64,000 nucleotides of DNA from Periweissella fabalis (GTDB lineage Bacteria > Bacillota > Bacilli > Lactobacillales > Lactobacillaceae), in NCBI RefSeq assembly GCF_012396505.1, contig NZ_JAAXPN010000005.1, positions 54,356 to 118,355 of the forward strand, read 5' to 3'. Under the pieces are notes generated by a model. The model was given only the letters and a program-made list of their open reading frames with translations, did no database searches and was not told where the DNA came from. This document shows positions 1 to 8,660 of this stretch, piece after piece (within the stretch, counting starts at the first letter, position 1; every line of letters starts with the position of its first letter). The position numbers were made by a program, and so were the translations under genes.

Positions 1-6
1 ATGCGT

Positions 7-624
7 TTATTTGTTATTTGCAACAAATGCGTTATATGTTAACACTGTTTTTGGATGAATTGGCGTTTGTTTAGTTAAAAGATAGTTTAACGTATGCTTA
101 AGTTGCCAAGCAACCCCAGCATCCAGGTCAGCAAACGTTGTTGCACGACAATCATCAACTCCAGGAAAATCACGACCATCCTCAATATAATCAGCCATAA
201 AAATTAATTTATCATAGATTGTCATATATGGTGCCCCAGTCGTATGACGCCGCACCGCATTTAAAATATCTTCGTCAGTAATGGCTAATTCATCATGAAT
301 CATTTCCGCCCCAACAAAACCATGCCAGACGTAATTACCCCAATTTAACATATCTTGATCAAGATGCTTACGCACAATAATCGTTTTAAACTCATCATCG
401 GAACGTTCTTTGGCATAATCATGGACTAACGCAGCAACAGAAACTTTCTCTAAGTCAGTAATCGCAAAATGATCAGCTAACTCTAGAGCTTTAGCTTCTA
501 CTCGCAAAATATGTTGAAAGCGAAATTCAGACAAAGTATCGGCTAAAATTGTCACCAACTCATCTCGTGTACCTGCATAGTAATGTTTTTGATAATTAAT
601 GTCTTTCATCTTGATATAATCCAT
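7..624 (-). CDS. yqeK: HD-domain phosphohydrolase YqeK (Ap4A hydrolase family)
   Basis: 205-residue HD-superfamily protein. The metal-binding set is visible: His38, His68-Asp69 (in VHDYAKE), His101, His110, His127 and Asp145. Family members hydrolyse diadenosine tetraphosphate symmetrically to two ADP. It directly follows nadD and overlaps it by 29 bases, the usual nadD-yqeK arrangement in Firmicutes, so the two are translated from one message. The first ATG has only a weak ribosome binding site, and Met6 is an alternative start. Recognition is firm from the HD motif and context; the substrate is taken from the family. Confidence 0.9.
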   Translation of the reverse strand: MDYIKMKDINYQKHYYAGTRDELVTILADTLSEFRFQHILRVEAKALELADHFAITDLEKVSVAALVHDYAKERSDDEFKTIIVRKHLDQDMLNWGNYVWHGFVGAEMIHDELAITDEDILNAVRRHTTGAPYMTIYDKLIFMADYIEDGRDFPGVDDCRATTFADLDAGVAWQLKHTLNYLLTKQTPIHPKTVLTYNAFVANNK

Positions 625-1237
625 TCTTTACAATGTATTCGGCAACTTTTACTGGTACTAAATAGCGGATTGATCGTTGTTGAATAATTCGCTGTCTTAT
701 ATCTGTTGACGAAATTTCAATAAGTGGTGTATCAACCCAAATAACCGGATATTTACTGTGCTGTTCAAATCCATTACGTTTAACCGCAACAAAAGTAATC
801 ATCGTTATAAGTTCATCAATTCGATGCCATTTTGGTAGGTATGCTACCTCATCACCACCAATGATAAAATAATATTGGGTATCTGGATGTTGGCGTTTTA
901 ATTCAATAATAGTATCAATTGAATAGCTTACACCACCTTTATTTAATTCGATGCGTTCTAACTCAAAATTTGCATTATCTTTAATCGCTAATTCAATTAA
1001 CTTAGCACGCATACTACCATCAATCGCTGTTTTAGTATCAATATGTGGTGGTATATTATTGGGAATAAATAAAATTTCATCTAATCCCAATTGTGATCGC
1101 ACTTGTTCGGCCATAATTAAATGTCCATTATGAATAGGATTAAAAGTACCACCCATAATACCAACTCGACGCTTAACTTGACTAGTCTCACTTTCAAGTG
1201 CCAGAGCCACATCTGATTTAAAAACCGTTGTCACCAC
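596..1237 (-). CDS. nadD: nicotinate-nucleotide adenylyltransferase NadD
   Basis: Transfers AMP from ATP to nicotinate mononucleotide to make deamido-NAD in the cytoplasm. The nucleotidyltransferase signature GGTFNPIHNGH sits near residues 29-39 and the C-terminal SSTDIR motif near 176-181. The frame opens at a GTG at 1246, but a GAGGTG ribosome binding site overlaps that codon and is better placed for the GTG at 1237, giving 213 residues. There is an unusually long leader of about 25 residues before the Rossmann start, as in several lactobacilli. Lies between yhbY and yqeK. Confidence 0.92.
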   Translation of the reverse strand: MVTTVFKSDVALALESETSQVKRRVGIMGGTFNPIHNGHLIMAEQVRSQLGLDEILFIPNNIPPHIDTKTAIDGSMRAKLIELAIKDNANFELERIELNKGGVSYSIDTIIELKRQHPDTQYYFIIGGDEVAYLPKWHRIDELITMITFVAVKRNGFEQHSKYPVIWVDTPLIEISSTDIRQRIIQQRSIRYLVPVKVAEYIVKNGLYQDERH

Positions 1238-1272
1238 TTTGTTCACCTCACTATTGTTATTAAAAATATCAA

Positions 1273-1587
1273 TTAGATTGCATCAACTTCGTTTGAAAAT
1301 TCACGATTATCGGGATTATCTGAGCGTTTATACACAACTAAGATTCGACCAATTGTTTGTACAATTTCAATTCGTGAATTGTCCTCAATATATGTTTTTA
1401 CATCATTAACATCAACATCTGCATTTTGCAAAATTGCGATTTTAAATAGTTCGCGTTTTTCAATTGCATCTTCAACTTGGTCTAACCAAATCTTTGATAA
1501 ACCATTCTTACCTACGTTAACCAATGGGTGCATTGAATGTGCTTGTGCCCGAAGGTAACGTTTTTGTTTTCCACGTAAAGTACTCAT
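1273..1587 (-). CDS. yhbY: YhbY-family RNA-binding protein (CRM domain)
   Basis: 104-residue single CRM-domain protein. The family signature GKNGL is near residues 27-31, and the basic N-terminus RGKQKRYLR is typical. Family members bind precursors of the 50S ribosomal subunit. It lies between yqeH, itself a ribosome assembly GTPase, and nadD, all on the same strand with short gaps, so it is most likely cotranscribed. The start has a modest AGAGA ribosome binding site. Confidence 0.9.
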   Translation of the reverse strand: MSTLRGKQKRYLRAQAHSMHPLVNVGKNGLSKIWLDQVEDAIEKRELFKIAILQNADVDVNDVKTYIEDNSRIEIVQTIGRILVVYKRSDNPDNREFSNEVDAI

Positions 1588-1603
1588 TTTTATCTCTCTA
1601 TTC

Positions 1604-2740
1604 TTAAATCATGGCTGCACGCACCAGGACTGAAACGCCCTTGGGTGCCCAACCTGCTACAGTGACATTTGCTGGTACGGTTACCCATCCTAAACCATTA
1701 ATCACGATATCTGACTTAACTTTAGTCCGGAATTCGTGCCGTTGTAATGGCGGAAAATCGCCCATTTCATCACTAGTTGGTGGTACAAGTAATTCACCAG
1801 CATGCTTTTGATAGAAACTATCAGCGTTAGCTAACTTAGTCCGGTGAATCATCAAATTATTTTCAAAATATGCTACAAAAGGACTCCGCTCACCTTGAAT
1901 AAAGTCTAATCGTGCTAAACCACCGAAGAATAATGTTTGTTCGGCATTCAGTTGAAATACAACCGGCTTCAATTCTTTTTGTGGTGACACATATTTTAAC
2001 TCTTTAGCACCAAGGTAATGAGCCATTTGATCTTGATGGATAATCCCTGGTGTATCAATCAAACTAGTATTATCATCAAATGGAATTTCAATCTTATCTA
2101 ATGTTGTCCCAGGAAAGCGTGACGTTGTAATTAAATCTTGGATACCAGTTTGTTGTTTAATAATGGCATTAATCAATGTTGATTTACCAACATTGGTAAC
2201 TCCAACAACGTATACATCGCGACCATCACGATATTTATCAATCTTAGCTAATAATTGATCTATAGAGTGATTTTTAGCCGCTGATACTAGTGCTACATCA
2301 ATTGGTCGAATTCCATTGATGTTTGCTTGTTGCCGCATCCAATCAGTTAGTTTAGTCCGTTTCAATGAACTTGGCATTACATCAGCTTTATTTCCTACTA
2401 ATAGGACCGGGTTGTCACCAACAAAGCGATGTAAACCTGGAATTAATGAACCGGTAAAGTCAAAGATATCAACCACATACACGATCAAAGATTTTGTATC
2501 AGCAATCTGTCCAAGTAAGCGCCGAAAATCATCATCAGTTAGTGAAACTGGCTGAATCTCATTATAATGTCGTAACCGGAAGCAACGTTGGCAATATACT
2601 TCGTCACTTTCCAGCCCTTTTTTCAAAGCACTCATTGGTGTAAAACCCAATTCACCTTTGTGCACAGTTTGTAATTGAACCCCACAGCCAACACAGTTAA
2701 TACCATCAGCAAGGGCTTCTTGTAATTCTTCATCAGTCAT
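1604..2740 (-). CDS. yqeH: circularly permuted ribosome-biogenesis GTPase YqeH
   Basis: 378 residues. An N-terminal zinc finger has Cys16/Cys19 and Cys50/Cys53. The GTPase motifs come in permuted order: NKAD (G4) at 117-120, SAA (G5) near 153, GVTNVGKS (G1) near 180-187 and DTPG (G3) at 229-232. The C-terminal third is the TRAP-like RNA-binding region of the family. YqeH is required for 30S subunit assembly in Bacillus. Its start overlaps the end of yqeG by 8 bases, indicating coupled translation. Confidence 0.95.
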   Translation of the reverse strand: MTDEELQEALADGINCVGCGVQLQTVHKGELGFTPMSALKKGLESDEVYCQRCFRLRHYNEIQPVSLTDDDFRRLLGQIADTKSLIVYVVDIFDFTGSLIPGLHRFVGDNPVLLVGNKADVMPSSLKRTKLTDWMRQQANINGIRPIDVALVSAAKNHSIDQLLAKIDKYRDGRDVYVVGVTNVGKSTLINAIIKQQTGIQDLITTSRFPGTTLDKIEIPFDDNTSLIDTPGIIHQDQMAHYLGAKELKYVSPQKELKPVVFQLNAEQTLFFGGLARLDFIQGERSPFVAYFENNLMIHRTKLANADSFYQKHAGELLVPPTSDEMGDFPPLQRHEFRTKVKSDIVINGLGWVTVPANVTVAGWAPKGVSVLVRAAMI

Positions 2741-3263
2741 TAATCTTATCCATCCATTTCAAGTTCGGAAACTTCTTCAACATTGAACGTTTAACCGGCT
2801 TTTCAATAAAGCGGTTAATACGGGTATTCCATTGATCAGTTTCAATCAACGGTTTTACTAAAATGCTTCTAATCCCGGCGTTATTAGCTGCCCAAATATC
2901 AGTCATTAATTGATCGCCAACCATAACTACTTCATTTGGTTTCAAATCCAATTGACGAATAGCTTGTTTAATTCCACGTGTCAAAGGTTTTAAAGCTCGT
3001 GAAACATACTGTGCACCTAATGGAGCGACTGCCTTACTAATTCGTTCTTCTGAATTATTAGAAACTACAATTAATGGAATTCCAGCTTGCTCCAAATCAC
3101 GTAGCCACTGCCGTAATTCGTTGGTTCCTTCGGGATTATTCCATGCAATTAGCGTGTTATCTAAGTCAGTTAACACAGCTTTAATGCCTTGCGCCTTTAA
3201 TTGCTCTGGCGTGACATTATAAATAACATCAACCATCCAAGTCGGTGCAAATTTATTTATCAT
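2733..3263 (-). CDS. yqeG: YqeG family HAD IIIA-type phosphatase
   Basis: 176 residues of the HAD superfamily. Motif I is TDLDNTL near residues 33-39, motif II is VVSNNSE near 67-73, and the MVGDQLMTDI motif near 114-123 supplies the acidic motif III/IV. The true substrate of YqeG is not established. It heads the yqeG-yqeH-yhbY-nadD-yqeK operon common to Firmicutes. A TATAAT hexamer 49-54 bases upstream may be its promoter. Confidence 0.9.
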   Translation of the reverse strand: MINKFAPTWMVDVIYNVTPEQLKAQGIKAVLTDLDNTLIAWNNPEGTNELRQWLRDLEQAGIPLIVVSNNSEERISKAVAPLGAQYVSRALKPLTRGIKQAIRQLDLKPNEVVMVGDQLMTDIWAANNAGIRSILVKPLIETDQWNTRINRFIEKPVKRSMLKKFPNLKWMDKIND

Positions 3264-3311
3264 TCAAATTATCCTTTTATTTATCACTTTTCACTTTTAT
3301 GCAATTACTAT

Positions 3312-3317
3312 ATTATA
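3312..3317 (-). promoter_or_regulatory. candidate -10 hexamer for the yqeG operon
   Basis: TATAAT on the minus strand about 49 bases upstream of yqeG, in the A+T-rich gap after the adenylyltransferase-like gene. No good -35 hexamer is seen at 16-18 bases, so this is tentative. Confidence 0.35.
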
Positions 3318-3356
3318 GAGTATTTTGTTGTTAAAAACTAGTTTACAAGCTAGCCA

Positions 3357-3692
3357 TTAATCTTTGTCGACAATTATTTTATTATCAGAGTTCAACAAAA
3401 AACTGGCTTTCATAAATACCGGTGCGACGACAAGTGTAATTTCAATATTATTTACAAATTTCAACCTTATTAAAGTTGGTGTCGTTGCGTCATTTGTCAA
3501 ACTAGTCTCAACTAACTCGTATGGTGGGAGAAACTCTAGCCACGTTGTATTATTAAATAGCGAAAGTTGAGTAACAAACAACGTAAGACTCAAATCAAAC
3601 TCGTTTGTATCTGTTTGCCCCAATGTTCGAACTCGTGAATCACGATTACAAAAATCCTGTATTGCTGAAAATATTGTTTCTTTACTCATCAA
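3357..3692 (-). CDS. small protein resembling the N-terminal part of AadK-type aminoglycoside 6-adenylyltransferase; catalytic motif missing
   Basis: 111 residues. From memory of the AadK family, the order of elements fits its first 125 or so residues: a helix ending RDSRVRTLGQ (family NDERIRLVTLEGS), FDLSLTLFV (family QDYDISYFV), TTWLEF (family DQWLEIF), LIRLKFVNNIEITLV (family Y-I-LFEDGNKLDLTL) and a final IIVDKD (family VLLDKD). The GSR nucleotide motif is absent, the D-x-D metal pair is not kept, and the whole helical C-terminal half is gone. It is therefore probably a decayed or repurposed fragment without adenylyltransferase activity. It sits alone between the L20 operon terminator and yqeG. 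The homology is my inference, not a search result. Confidence 0.5.
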   Translation of the reverse strand: MMSKETIFSAIQDFCNRDSRVRTLGQTDTNEFDLSLTLFVTQLSLFNNTTWLEFLPPYELVETSLTNDATTPTLIRLKFVNNIEITLVVAPVFMKASFLLNSDNKIIVDKD

Positions 3693-3739
3693 AGTTTGCC
3701 TCCATAAAATAACTTCTCTTCTATTTTAGCATGCAAATA

Positions 3740-3778
3740 AAAAAGAGTTGTAGAGAATTCAACTCACAACTCTTTTTT
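3740..3778. terminator. bidirectional rho-independent terminator after rplT
   Basis: Perfect 12-bp stem AAAAAGAGTTGT / ACAACTCTTTTT with a 14-base loop and A/T tracts on both sides. It ends the infC-rpmI-rplT operon on the minus strand. Confidence 0.85.
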
Positions 3779-3780
3779 AA

Positions 3781-4140
3781 TTACTTAGTTTCAAGTGCTT
3801 TTTTAGCAGTTTCAGCTAACTTAGCAAATGATGCTTCGTCAGTAACTGCAATGTCAGCTAACATCTTACGGTTCAATGCTGAACCTGAAAGTGCCAAACC
3901 GTGCATAAACTTGCTGTATGACAAACCGTTAATACGAGCAGCCGCATTGATACGAGCAATCCATAATTTACGGAAGTTGCTCTTAGTCTTACGACGGTCA
4001 CGGAATGCGTAGTAGTAAGATTGCATAACTGATTGCTTAGCAACCTTAAAGTTGATGTGACGTTGACCACGGTAACCCTTAGCCAACTTAATCATTTTCT
4101 TGCGACGAGCACGCGTCACTGTTCCACCCTTAACACGCAT
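3781..4140 (-). CDS. rplT: 50S ribosomal protein L20
   Basis: 119 residues, full length for L20, with the basic start [15 protein letters not shown] and the conserved [10 protein letters not shown] block. It is an early assembly protein of the 50S subunit and, in Firmicutes, the autogenous repressor of its own operon. Last gene of infC-rpmI-rplT, followed closely by a terminator. Confidence 0.97.
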   Translation of the reverse strand: MRVKGGTVTRARRKKMIKLAKGYRGQRHINFKVAKQSVMQSYYYAFRDRRKTKSNFRKLWIARINAAARINGLSYSKFMHGLALSGSALNRKMLADIAVTDEASFAKLAETAKKALETK

Positions 4141-4193
4141 GGGAAAGTCCTCCTAAAAATACTTGTTTTTTTGTTTACGTTTTAAATTTAAAA

Positions 4194-4391
4194 TTAGATA
4201 GTTGAAAGAAGCTTGTTGTAAGTCTTCAAAGTAGTGTGGTTCATCATTGAAGTACCACGAAGTTGACGACGTTGCTTCTTAGTCTTACCGTGGAAACGGT
4301 GTGAAGTAAAGGCGTTACCTGACTTCAAACCACCATTGGCAGTCTTCTTGAAACGCTTTGCTGAAGCGCGGTGTGTCTTTTGCTTAGGCAT
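4194..4391 (-). CDS. rpmI: 50S ribosomal protein L35
   Basis: 65 residues beginning [17 protein letters not shown], the typical L35 sequence, full length. Lies between infC and rplT on the same strand and is preceded by a GGAGG-like ribosome binding site. Confidence 0.97.
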   Translation of the reverse strand: MPKQKTHRASAKRFKKTANGGLKSGNAFTSHRFHGKTKKQRRQLRGTSMMNHTTLKTYNKLLSTI

Positions 4392-4449
4392 AATTACAAT
4401 TCCTCCAAATAATTTAGTAGCTTTCTTTTATTAGCTCGTAGATGTTGTT

Positions 4450-4989
4450 CTACTTGCTATCTTTTGGCGCAAGAACCAAGAACATGCTACGACCGTCCAT
4501 CTTTGCACGTTGTTCTACTTTAGCAACTTCAGCAGTTGCTTCCGCTAAACGATCTAAGACAGCACGTCCAATTTCCTTGTGCGTAATGGCACGTCCCTTA
4601 AAACGAATTGACGCTTTAACTTTGTTACCTTGACCCAAGAACTTAAGCGCTGCTTTCAAACGGGTGTTAAAATCATTTTCATCGATAACTGGTGAAAGTC
4701 GAACTTCCTTAACAGTGACGATTTTTTGGTTCTTACGAGCTTCACGTTGACGCTTTTGAGCATCAAACTTGAATTTCCCATAATCCATGATTTTAGCGAC
4801 CGGTGGCTTAGCGTTAGCTTGTACTAACACCAAATCCAAATCTTGATCTTCAGCGAGTTTCAAAGCTTCTGACGTAGGCATAATACCCTTGTCGCCAGCA
4901 TCTGTAATCAAGCGAACTTCACGTGCGCGAATTTTATCATTAATCAAATCTTGTTGTGGTCGAGCTTGTGCTATGGTTTTGTCCTCCAA
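4450..4989 (-). CDS. infC: translation initiation factor IF-3
   Basis: 179 residues, full length. The N-domain contains the [12 protein letters not shown] signature near residues 17-28, and the C-domain has VKEVRLSP and the [11 protein letters not shown] segment. IF-3 binds the 30S subunit, prevents premature 50S joining and checks the start codon. First gene of the infC-rpmI-rplT operon. The start follows a GGAGG ribosome binding site immediately downstream of the leader hairpin. Confidence 0.97.
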   Translation of the reverse strand: MEDKTIAQARPQQDLINDKIRAREVRLITDAGDKGIMPTSEALKLAEDQDLDLVLVQANAKPPVAKIMDYGKFKFDAQKRQREARKNQKIVTVKEVRLSPVIDENDFNTRLKAALKFLGQGNKVKASIRFKGRAITHKEIGRAVLDRLAEATAEVAKVEQRAKMDGRSMFLVLAPKDSK

Positions 4990-5007
4990 ATTTTATTTTG
5001 CGTGAAA

Positions 5008-5130
5008 ACAAAAGAGGGTTCGCGTAAAAAATTACGCAAACCCGCTTATAAAATCATTCATCATGGTTTTAAAGAATATCAAGCCTAGCAACACAATTAT
5101 CACTGAGGCGAGAAGCGGGTGCTCCTACTT
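5008..5130 (-). ncRNA. L20-type leader / attenuator upstream of infC
   Basis: The transcribed leader contains an AGCACCCGCTTCTCGCC element near 5108-5124. It ends in a strong hairpin (GGGTTTGCGTAA pairing with TTACGCGAACCC, about 5017-5044) followed by a T-rich tract just before the infC ribosome binding site. An upstream CCCGCTT can pair with the AAGCGGG that opens the terminator, giving the two alternative folds expected of an L20 leader. In Bacillus the L20 protein stabilises the terminator. Assigned from position and structure, not a covariance search. Confidence 0.7.
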
Positions 5131-5149
5131 TGTTTTCTCAACAAAATAT

Positions 5150-5178
5150 ATCTTACCGTAAACCTAAAGGTATGTCAA
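5150..5178 (-). promoter_or_regulatory. sigma-A promoter of infC-rpmI-rplT
   Basis: Minus-strand TTGACA (5173-5178) with exactly 17 bases to TAAGAT (5150-5155). Transcription would start near 5143, at the head of the L20-type leader. A perfect 9-bp inverted repeat brackets the -35 box. Confidence 0.85.
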
Positions 5179-5248
5179 GCATTTTTAACTTACCTTTAGA
5201 CTAACAATACTGATTGTACCACAAAACTTGTTAACAGGCACTATCATT

Positions 5249-5644
5249 TTATTTTTTTTGTAGTGGTAATTTTTCACCGGCTCCAATGCCAACTTCACTA
5301 GGTTTTGGAAAAGGAAGTTTGCCGCGTATTTGTTGCCGATAACGACGATAATCATTTCGCTTCAACCTTCTAATCCGATTAGTGTCGGCATCAATAATTG
5401 AAACTATCGGACCAAATCCCATCCAAAACAACCAAACGATTAACATGGCTAAGCCCAATAATGCAATTTTATCTTGTACTGTACGATATGTGAAAATTGC
5501 CCAAATAAGAAACCATAACATTTCATACATCCCAAGCCGGCGCAATAATCGCGGCTTATCATAGCCATTACGGTAAGCTGCACGCCACAAATCATCCAAC
5601 TTAACAAGCGGTTCTAATCGAAACATGCCAATTATCTTATTCAT
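5249..5644 (-). CDS. hypothetical small membrane protein
   Basis: 131 residues, not recognised. Residues about 37-60 and 63-84 form two hydrophobic segments (MLWFLIWAIF and LLGLAMLIVWLFW), followed by a very basic stretch RRLKRNDYRRYRQQIRGK and a short tail. The open frame extends to 5692 inside recN, but AAGGAG precedes the ATG at 5644, so that start is chosen. This ATG overlaps the recN stop by 8 bases, implying translational coupling to recN. An inner-membrane location with a cytoplasmic basic tail is inferred; no function can be given. Confidence 0.75.
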   Translation of the reverse strand: MNKIIGMFRLEPLVKLDDLWRAAYRNGYDKPRLLRRLGMYEMLWFLIWAIFTYRTVQDKIALLGLAMLIVWLFWMGFGPIVSIIDADTNRIRRLKRNDYRRYRQQIRGKLPFPKPSEVGIGAGEKLPLQKK

Positions 5645-7337
5645 ACGACTCCTTTTTCTTGCTAATCGCAAGTGCCAGTAATTCAGTTGCATTAGCTAAT
5701 GATAAGTCGGTTACTTCTGTACCACTAATCATACGTGCTAATTCACTCGCTCGCTGCTGTTCATCAAGTGGACTAATAGAAGTTTCGGTACGCTCATTAA
5801 TAACTGTCTTTTGAATTAAATAATGTTGATCAGCCATTGCTGCAACCTGTGGTAAATGCGTGATAGTTAGTACTTGTGAATGTTTGGCAATAGTTGCAAT
5901 TTTTTCAGCAATTGCTTGTGCAACTCGGCCAGACACACCAGTATCAACTTCATCAAAAACAATTGACATCACACCTTGATTTTGTGCAAAAATTGTTTTC
6001 ATTGCTAACATCATTCGTGACAATTCACCACCAGACGCAATCTTAGCTAATGGTTTAGCACTTTCACCAGGATTAGTTTGAATATAAAATTCAACATCAT
6101 CTAGTCCATCTAATTGAAAATCAGTACGTTGGCCTAAATTAACACTAAAACGAGCTTTTTCCATATACAAATCTTTTAATTGCTGATGAATTTTTTCAGC
6201 CAACGTCTTTGCATTCTTTTGTCGCAACGTCGAAAGTTGATTTCCTAAAGTGGTTAATTGTGTTATAAGCTTATTGAGTTGTTCGTCCAACTGATCACTG
6301 TTAGCCCCCATATTTTCCATTTGTAGAAATTCAGCTTTGATTTTAGCTAAATATGCTAACATTGCTTCTACATCAGGGCCATATTTACGTTCCAATTGAT
6401 GAAGCAAATCAAGCCGTTGCTCAATTTGGTTCAATCGTTCTTCATCATATTCAAGCAAATCAATTTGATTGCTAACATCTTTGACAACTTCTTGTAAAGC
6501 ATAAAAACTGCTATCAATTGTCTCACTAATTTCTTGATAACTCTCATCAATACTTTCAATGCTTTGCATTGCTTGCATTGCTTCACCAAGATTGTCAAGT
6601 GCACCGGTTTCTTCACTACCGCTTAATTTAACATTAACTAATTCAAGTGCACCCATAATTTTTTGAAAATTATTTAATCGACTACGCTCTGCTAATAATT
6701 GCTCTTCCTCACCGGCTATTAAATCAGCTTCTTCCAGTTCTTCAACTTGAAACTTCAACATATCAAAGCGTTGTGCCCAAGCTTGCTGATTTTGTTGTTT
6801 CTCTTTAACAGCCTTTAATACTTTACGGTACTCACGAAAAGCCTGTTGATATTGTTCTTTTAACTCAATTAAACTCTCACCAATGTATTGATCAAGCATT
6901 CCTAAATGCTTTTCAGGTTGCATCAATTCTTGATGCTCATTTTGCCCATGAATATCAACTAGAAATTCACCAATTTGTTTTAATGTTGTTAGATTTAATA
7001 GCATTCCATTTACGCGAATGACATTGCGCCCACTACGATGTATTTCACGCTGAATAATCAGTTGTGCATCGCCCGCTTCAATCCCTAAATCAGCTAAAAG
7101 TTGCATAAATTTATGATTTGTAGTATCGATAATAAACGATGCCTGCAAAACAGCTTTTGGGCTACCTGTACGAATAAATTCTTGCGAACCACGACCACCA
7201 GCAAGTAACCCAACCGCATCAATTATAATTGATTTACCGGCACCAGTTTCACCTGAAAGGACCGTCATACCATGGTTGAAATCAACTTGCAGATGGGGGA
7301 TTATCGCAAAATTATCAATTGACAACTCTTGCAGCAT
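5637..7337 (-). CDS. recN: DNA repair protein RecN
   Basis: 566-residue SMC-like ATPase of double-strand-break repair. Walker A GETGAGKS at residues 29-36, a long central coiled coil (about 150-380), the ABC signature ASGGELSRMM and the Walker B block VFDEVDTGVSG near the C-terminus. Full length for the family. It follows argR, as in Bacillus. Confidence 0.96.
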   Translation of the reverse strand: MLQELSIDNFAIIPHLQVDFNHGMTVLSGETGAGKSIIIDAVGLLAGGRGSQEFIRTGSPKAVLQASFIIDTTNHKFMQLLADLGIEAGDAQLIIQREIHRSGRNVIRVNGMLLNLTTLKQIGEFLVDIHGQNEHQELMQPEKHLGMLDQYIGESLIELKEQYQQAFREYRKVLKAVKEKQQNQQAWAQRFDMLKFQVEELEEADLIAGEEEQLLAERSRLNNFQKIMGALELVNVKLSGSEETGALDNLGEAMQAMQSIESIDESYQEISETIDSSFYALQEVVKDVSNQIDLLEYDEERLNQIEQRLDLLHQLERKYGPDVEAMLAYLAKIKAEFLQMENMGANSDQLDEQLNKLITQLTTLGNQLSTLRQKNAKTLAEKIHQQLKDLYMEKARFSVNLGQRTDFQLDGLDDVEFYIQTNPGESAKPLAKIASGGELSRMMLAMKTIFAQNQGVMSIVFDEVDTGVSGRVAQAIAEKIATIAKHSQVLTITHLPQVAAMADQHYLIQKTVINERTETSISPLDEQQRASELARMISGTEVTDLSLANATELLALAISKKKESYE

Positions 7338-7360
7338 TCCATCATCTCCTCACATTATTA

Positions 7361-7813
7361 TTAGAGCAAATCCCGAATTTTATTGGCAACAATTTTACTA
7401 TCACATTGATCTTTAATAAATAACATAACTTTTGCATCATTAACCATCACAGCAAAAATTTCATCAATATCCATAGCCTCAATTAAGTTACCTATCACTT
7501 CTCCTGTACCTGGAATTACCTTTAATAAAATCATCGAATCCTGTAACGCTAATGATTCAATATTTCGGCTTAGTAACCGTGCTAGGCGATTACGATCCAA
7601 AGAAAATTCATTTGGTGCAAATTGATAATTGAAATTACCATTATTATTACGAACTTTAATCAGGTTAAGTTCGCGCAAATCACGGCTAATAGTTGCTTGG
7701 GTAACTTTTTTACCAATCTGTTCTTCAATTGCATATACTAATTGATCTTGCCGTTCAAATGATTGCGATTGTACTAATCTTCTAATTAGATCATGTCGTT
7801 CTTGCTTTCTCAT
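7361..7813 (-). CDS. argR: arginine repressor ArgR
   Basis: 150 residues. The winged helix N-domain contains the TQATISRDLRELNLIKV recognition segment (about 39-55), and the C-terminal oligomerisation/arginine-binding domain contains GTGEVIGNLIEAMD. In the family this hexameric regulator represses arginine synthesis and activates catabolism with L-arginine as corepressor. Its ATG overlaps the tlyA stop (ATGA). No arginine genes are in this window. Confidence 0.93.
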   Translation of the reverse strand: MRKQERHDLIRRLVQSQSFERQDQLVYAIEEQIGKKVTQATISRDLRELNLIKVRNNNGNFNYQFAPNEFSLDRNRLARLLSRNIESLALQDSMILLKVIPGTGEVIGNLIEAMDIDEIFAVMVNDAKVMLFIKDQCDSKIVANKIRDLL

Positions 7814-8658
7814 TGCTCATTCCCCTTTTCAAGGTTGTCCTCTTTTCGATTTAATTGATCATAAGCACTTGCTTGAACATCATCAATATTTACATTAGTA
7901 GATATTACTGGTGCATCAGCTGCTTTCAAGTGTGCTAAAAATTCAATATTTCCTTCTCCACCTTTAATCGGTGAAAAATCTAAATGTTCAACCGTAAAGC
8001 CAGCAGAAATCGCAAAGTTTATAATATCTTCAAGAACAGCTTTATGCACGGCAGGATTTCGAACGATACCATGTTTCCCAACATTTTCACGTCCTGCTTC
8101 AAATTGTGGTTTAATTAAGGCGATAACTTCACCATTGGTAGCAATGATATCACGAAGCGGTGGCAAAATAAGATGTAATGAAATAAACGAAACGTCTATA
8201 GTCGCAAAATTAGGTTGACCTTCTGTAAAGTCAGCTAATTTTGAATAACGAAAATTCGTATTTTCCATTACAATAACGCGTTCATCAGAGCGTAGTTTCC
8301 AAGCTAATTGATTTGTACCAACATCTAATGCATATGATTTTTTTGCACCGTTTTGCAATACAACATCCGTAAAGCCACCAGTTGAAGAGCCAATATCTAA
8401 CACAATTCGATCAGTGACATCAATATTAAAAGCTGTCAATGCCTTCGCTAATTTAAAGCCTCCACGCGAAACATATGGCATAGGAGTCCCTTTTAAATGT
8501 AGTTCTGTCGTTACCGGTATTTTAACACCTGCTTTATCTAAACGTTCTTCGTTTGCACCAAGAACAAGGCCGGCCATAATCGCTCGCTTTGCTTGTTCTC
8601 GGGTTGGAAATACCCCTTGTTGTACTAATAAAATATCGACGCGTTCCTTATCCGCCAT
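7810..8658 (-). CDS. tlyA: TlyA family rRNA (cytidine-2'-O)-methyltransferase
   Basis: 282 residues. An N-terminal S4 RNA-binding domain (about 5-65) is followed by an FtsJ-like Rossmann methyltransferase with the SAM motif LDIGSSTGGFTD near residues 87-98. Firmicute members (YqxC type) methylate rRNA or act as hemolysin-like proteins; the exact rRNA position here is unknown. It sits between ispA and argR, as in Bacillus yqiD-dxs-yqxC-argR, but with no dxs gene between them. Confidence 0.9.
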   Translation of the reverse strand: MADKERVDILLVQQGVFPTREQAKRAIMAGLVLGANEERLDKAGVKIPVTTELHLKGTPMPYVSRGGFKLAKALTAFNIDVTDRIVLDIGSSTGGFTDVVLQNGAKKSYALDVGTNQLAWKLRSDERVIVMENTNFRYSKLADFTEGQPNFATIDVSFISLHLILPPLRDIIATNGEVIALIKPQFEAGRENVGKHGIVRNPAVHKAVLEDIINFAISAGFTVEHLDFSPIKGGEGNIEFLAHLKAADAPVISTNVNIDDVQASAYDQLNRKEDNLEKGNEQ

Positions 8659-8660
8659 CC

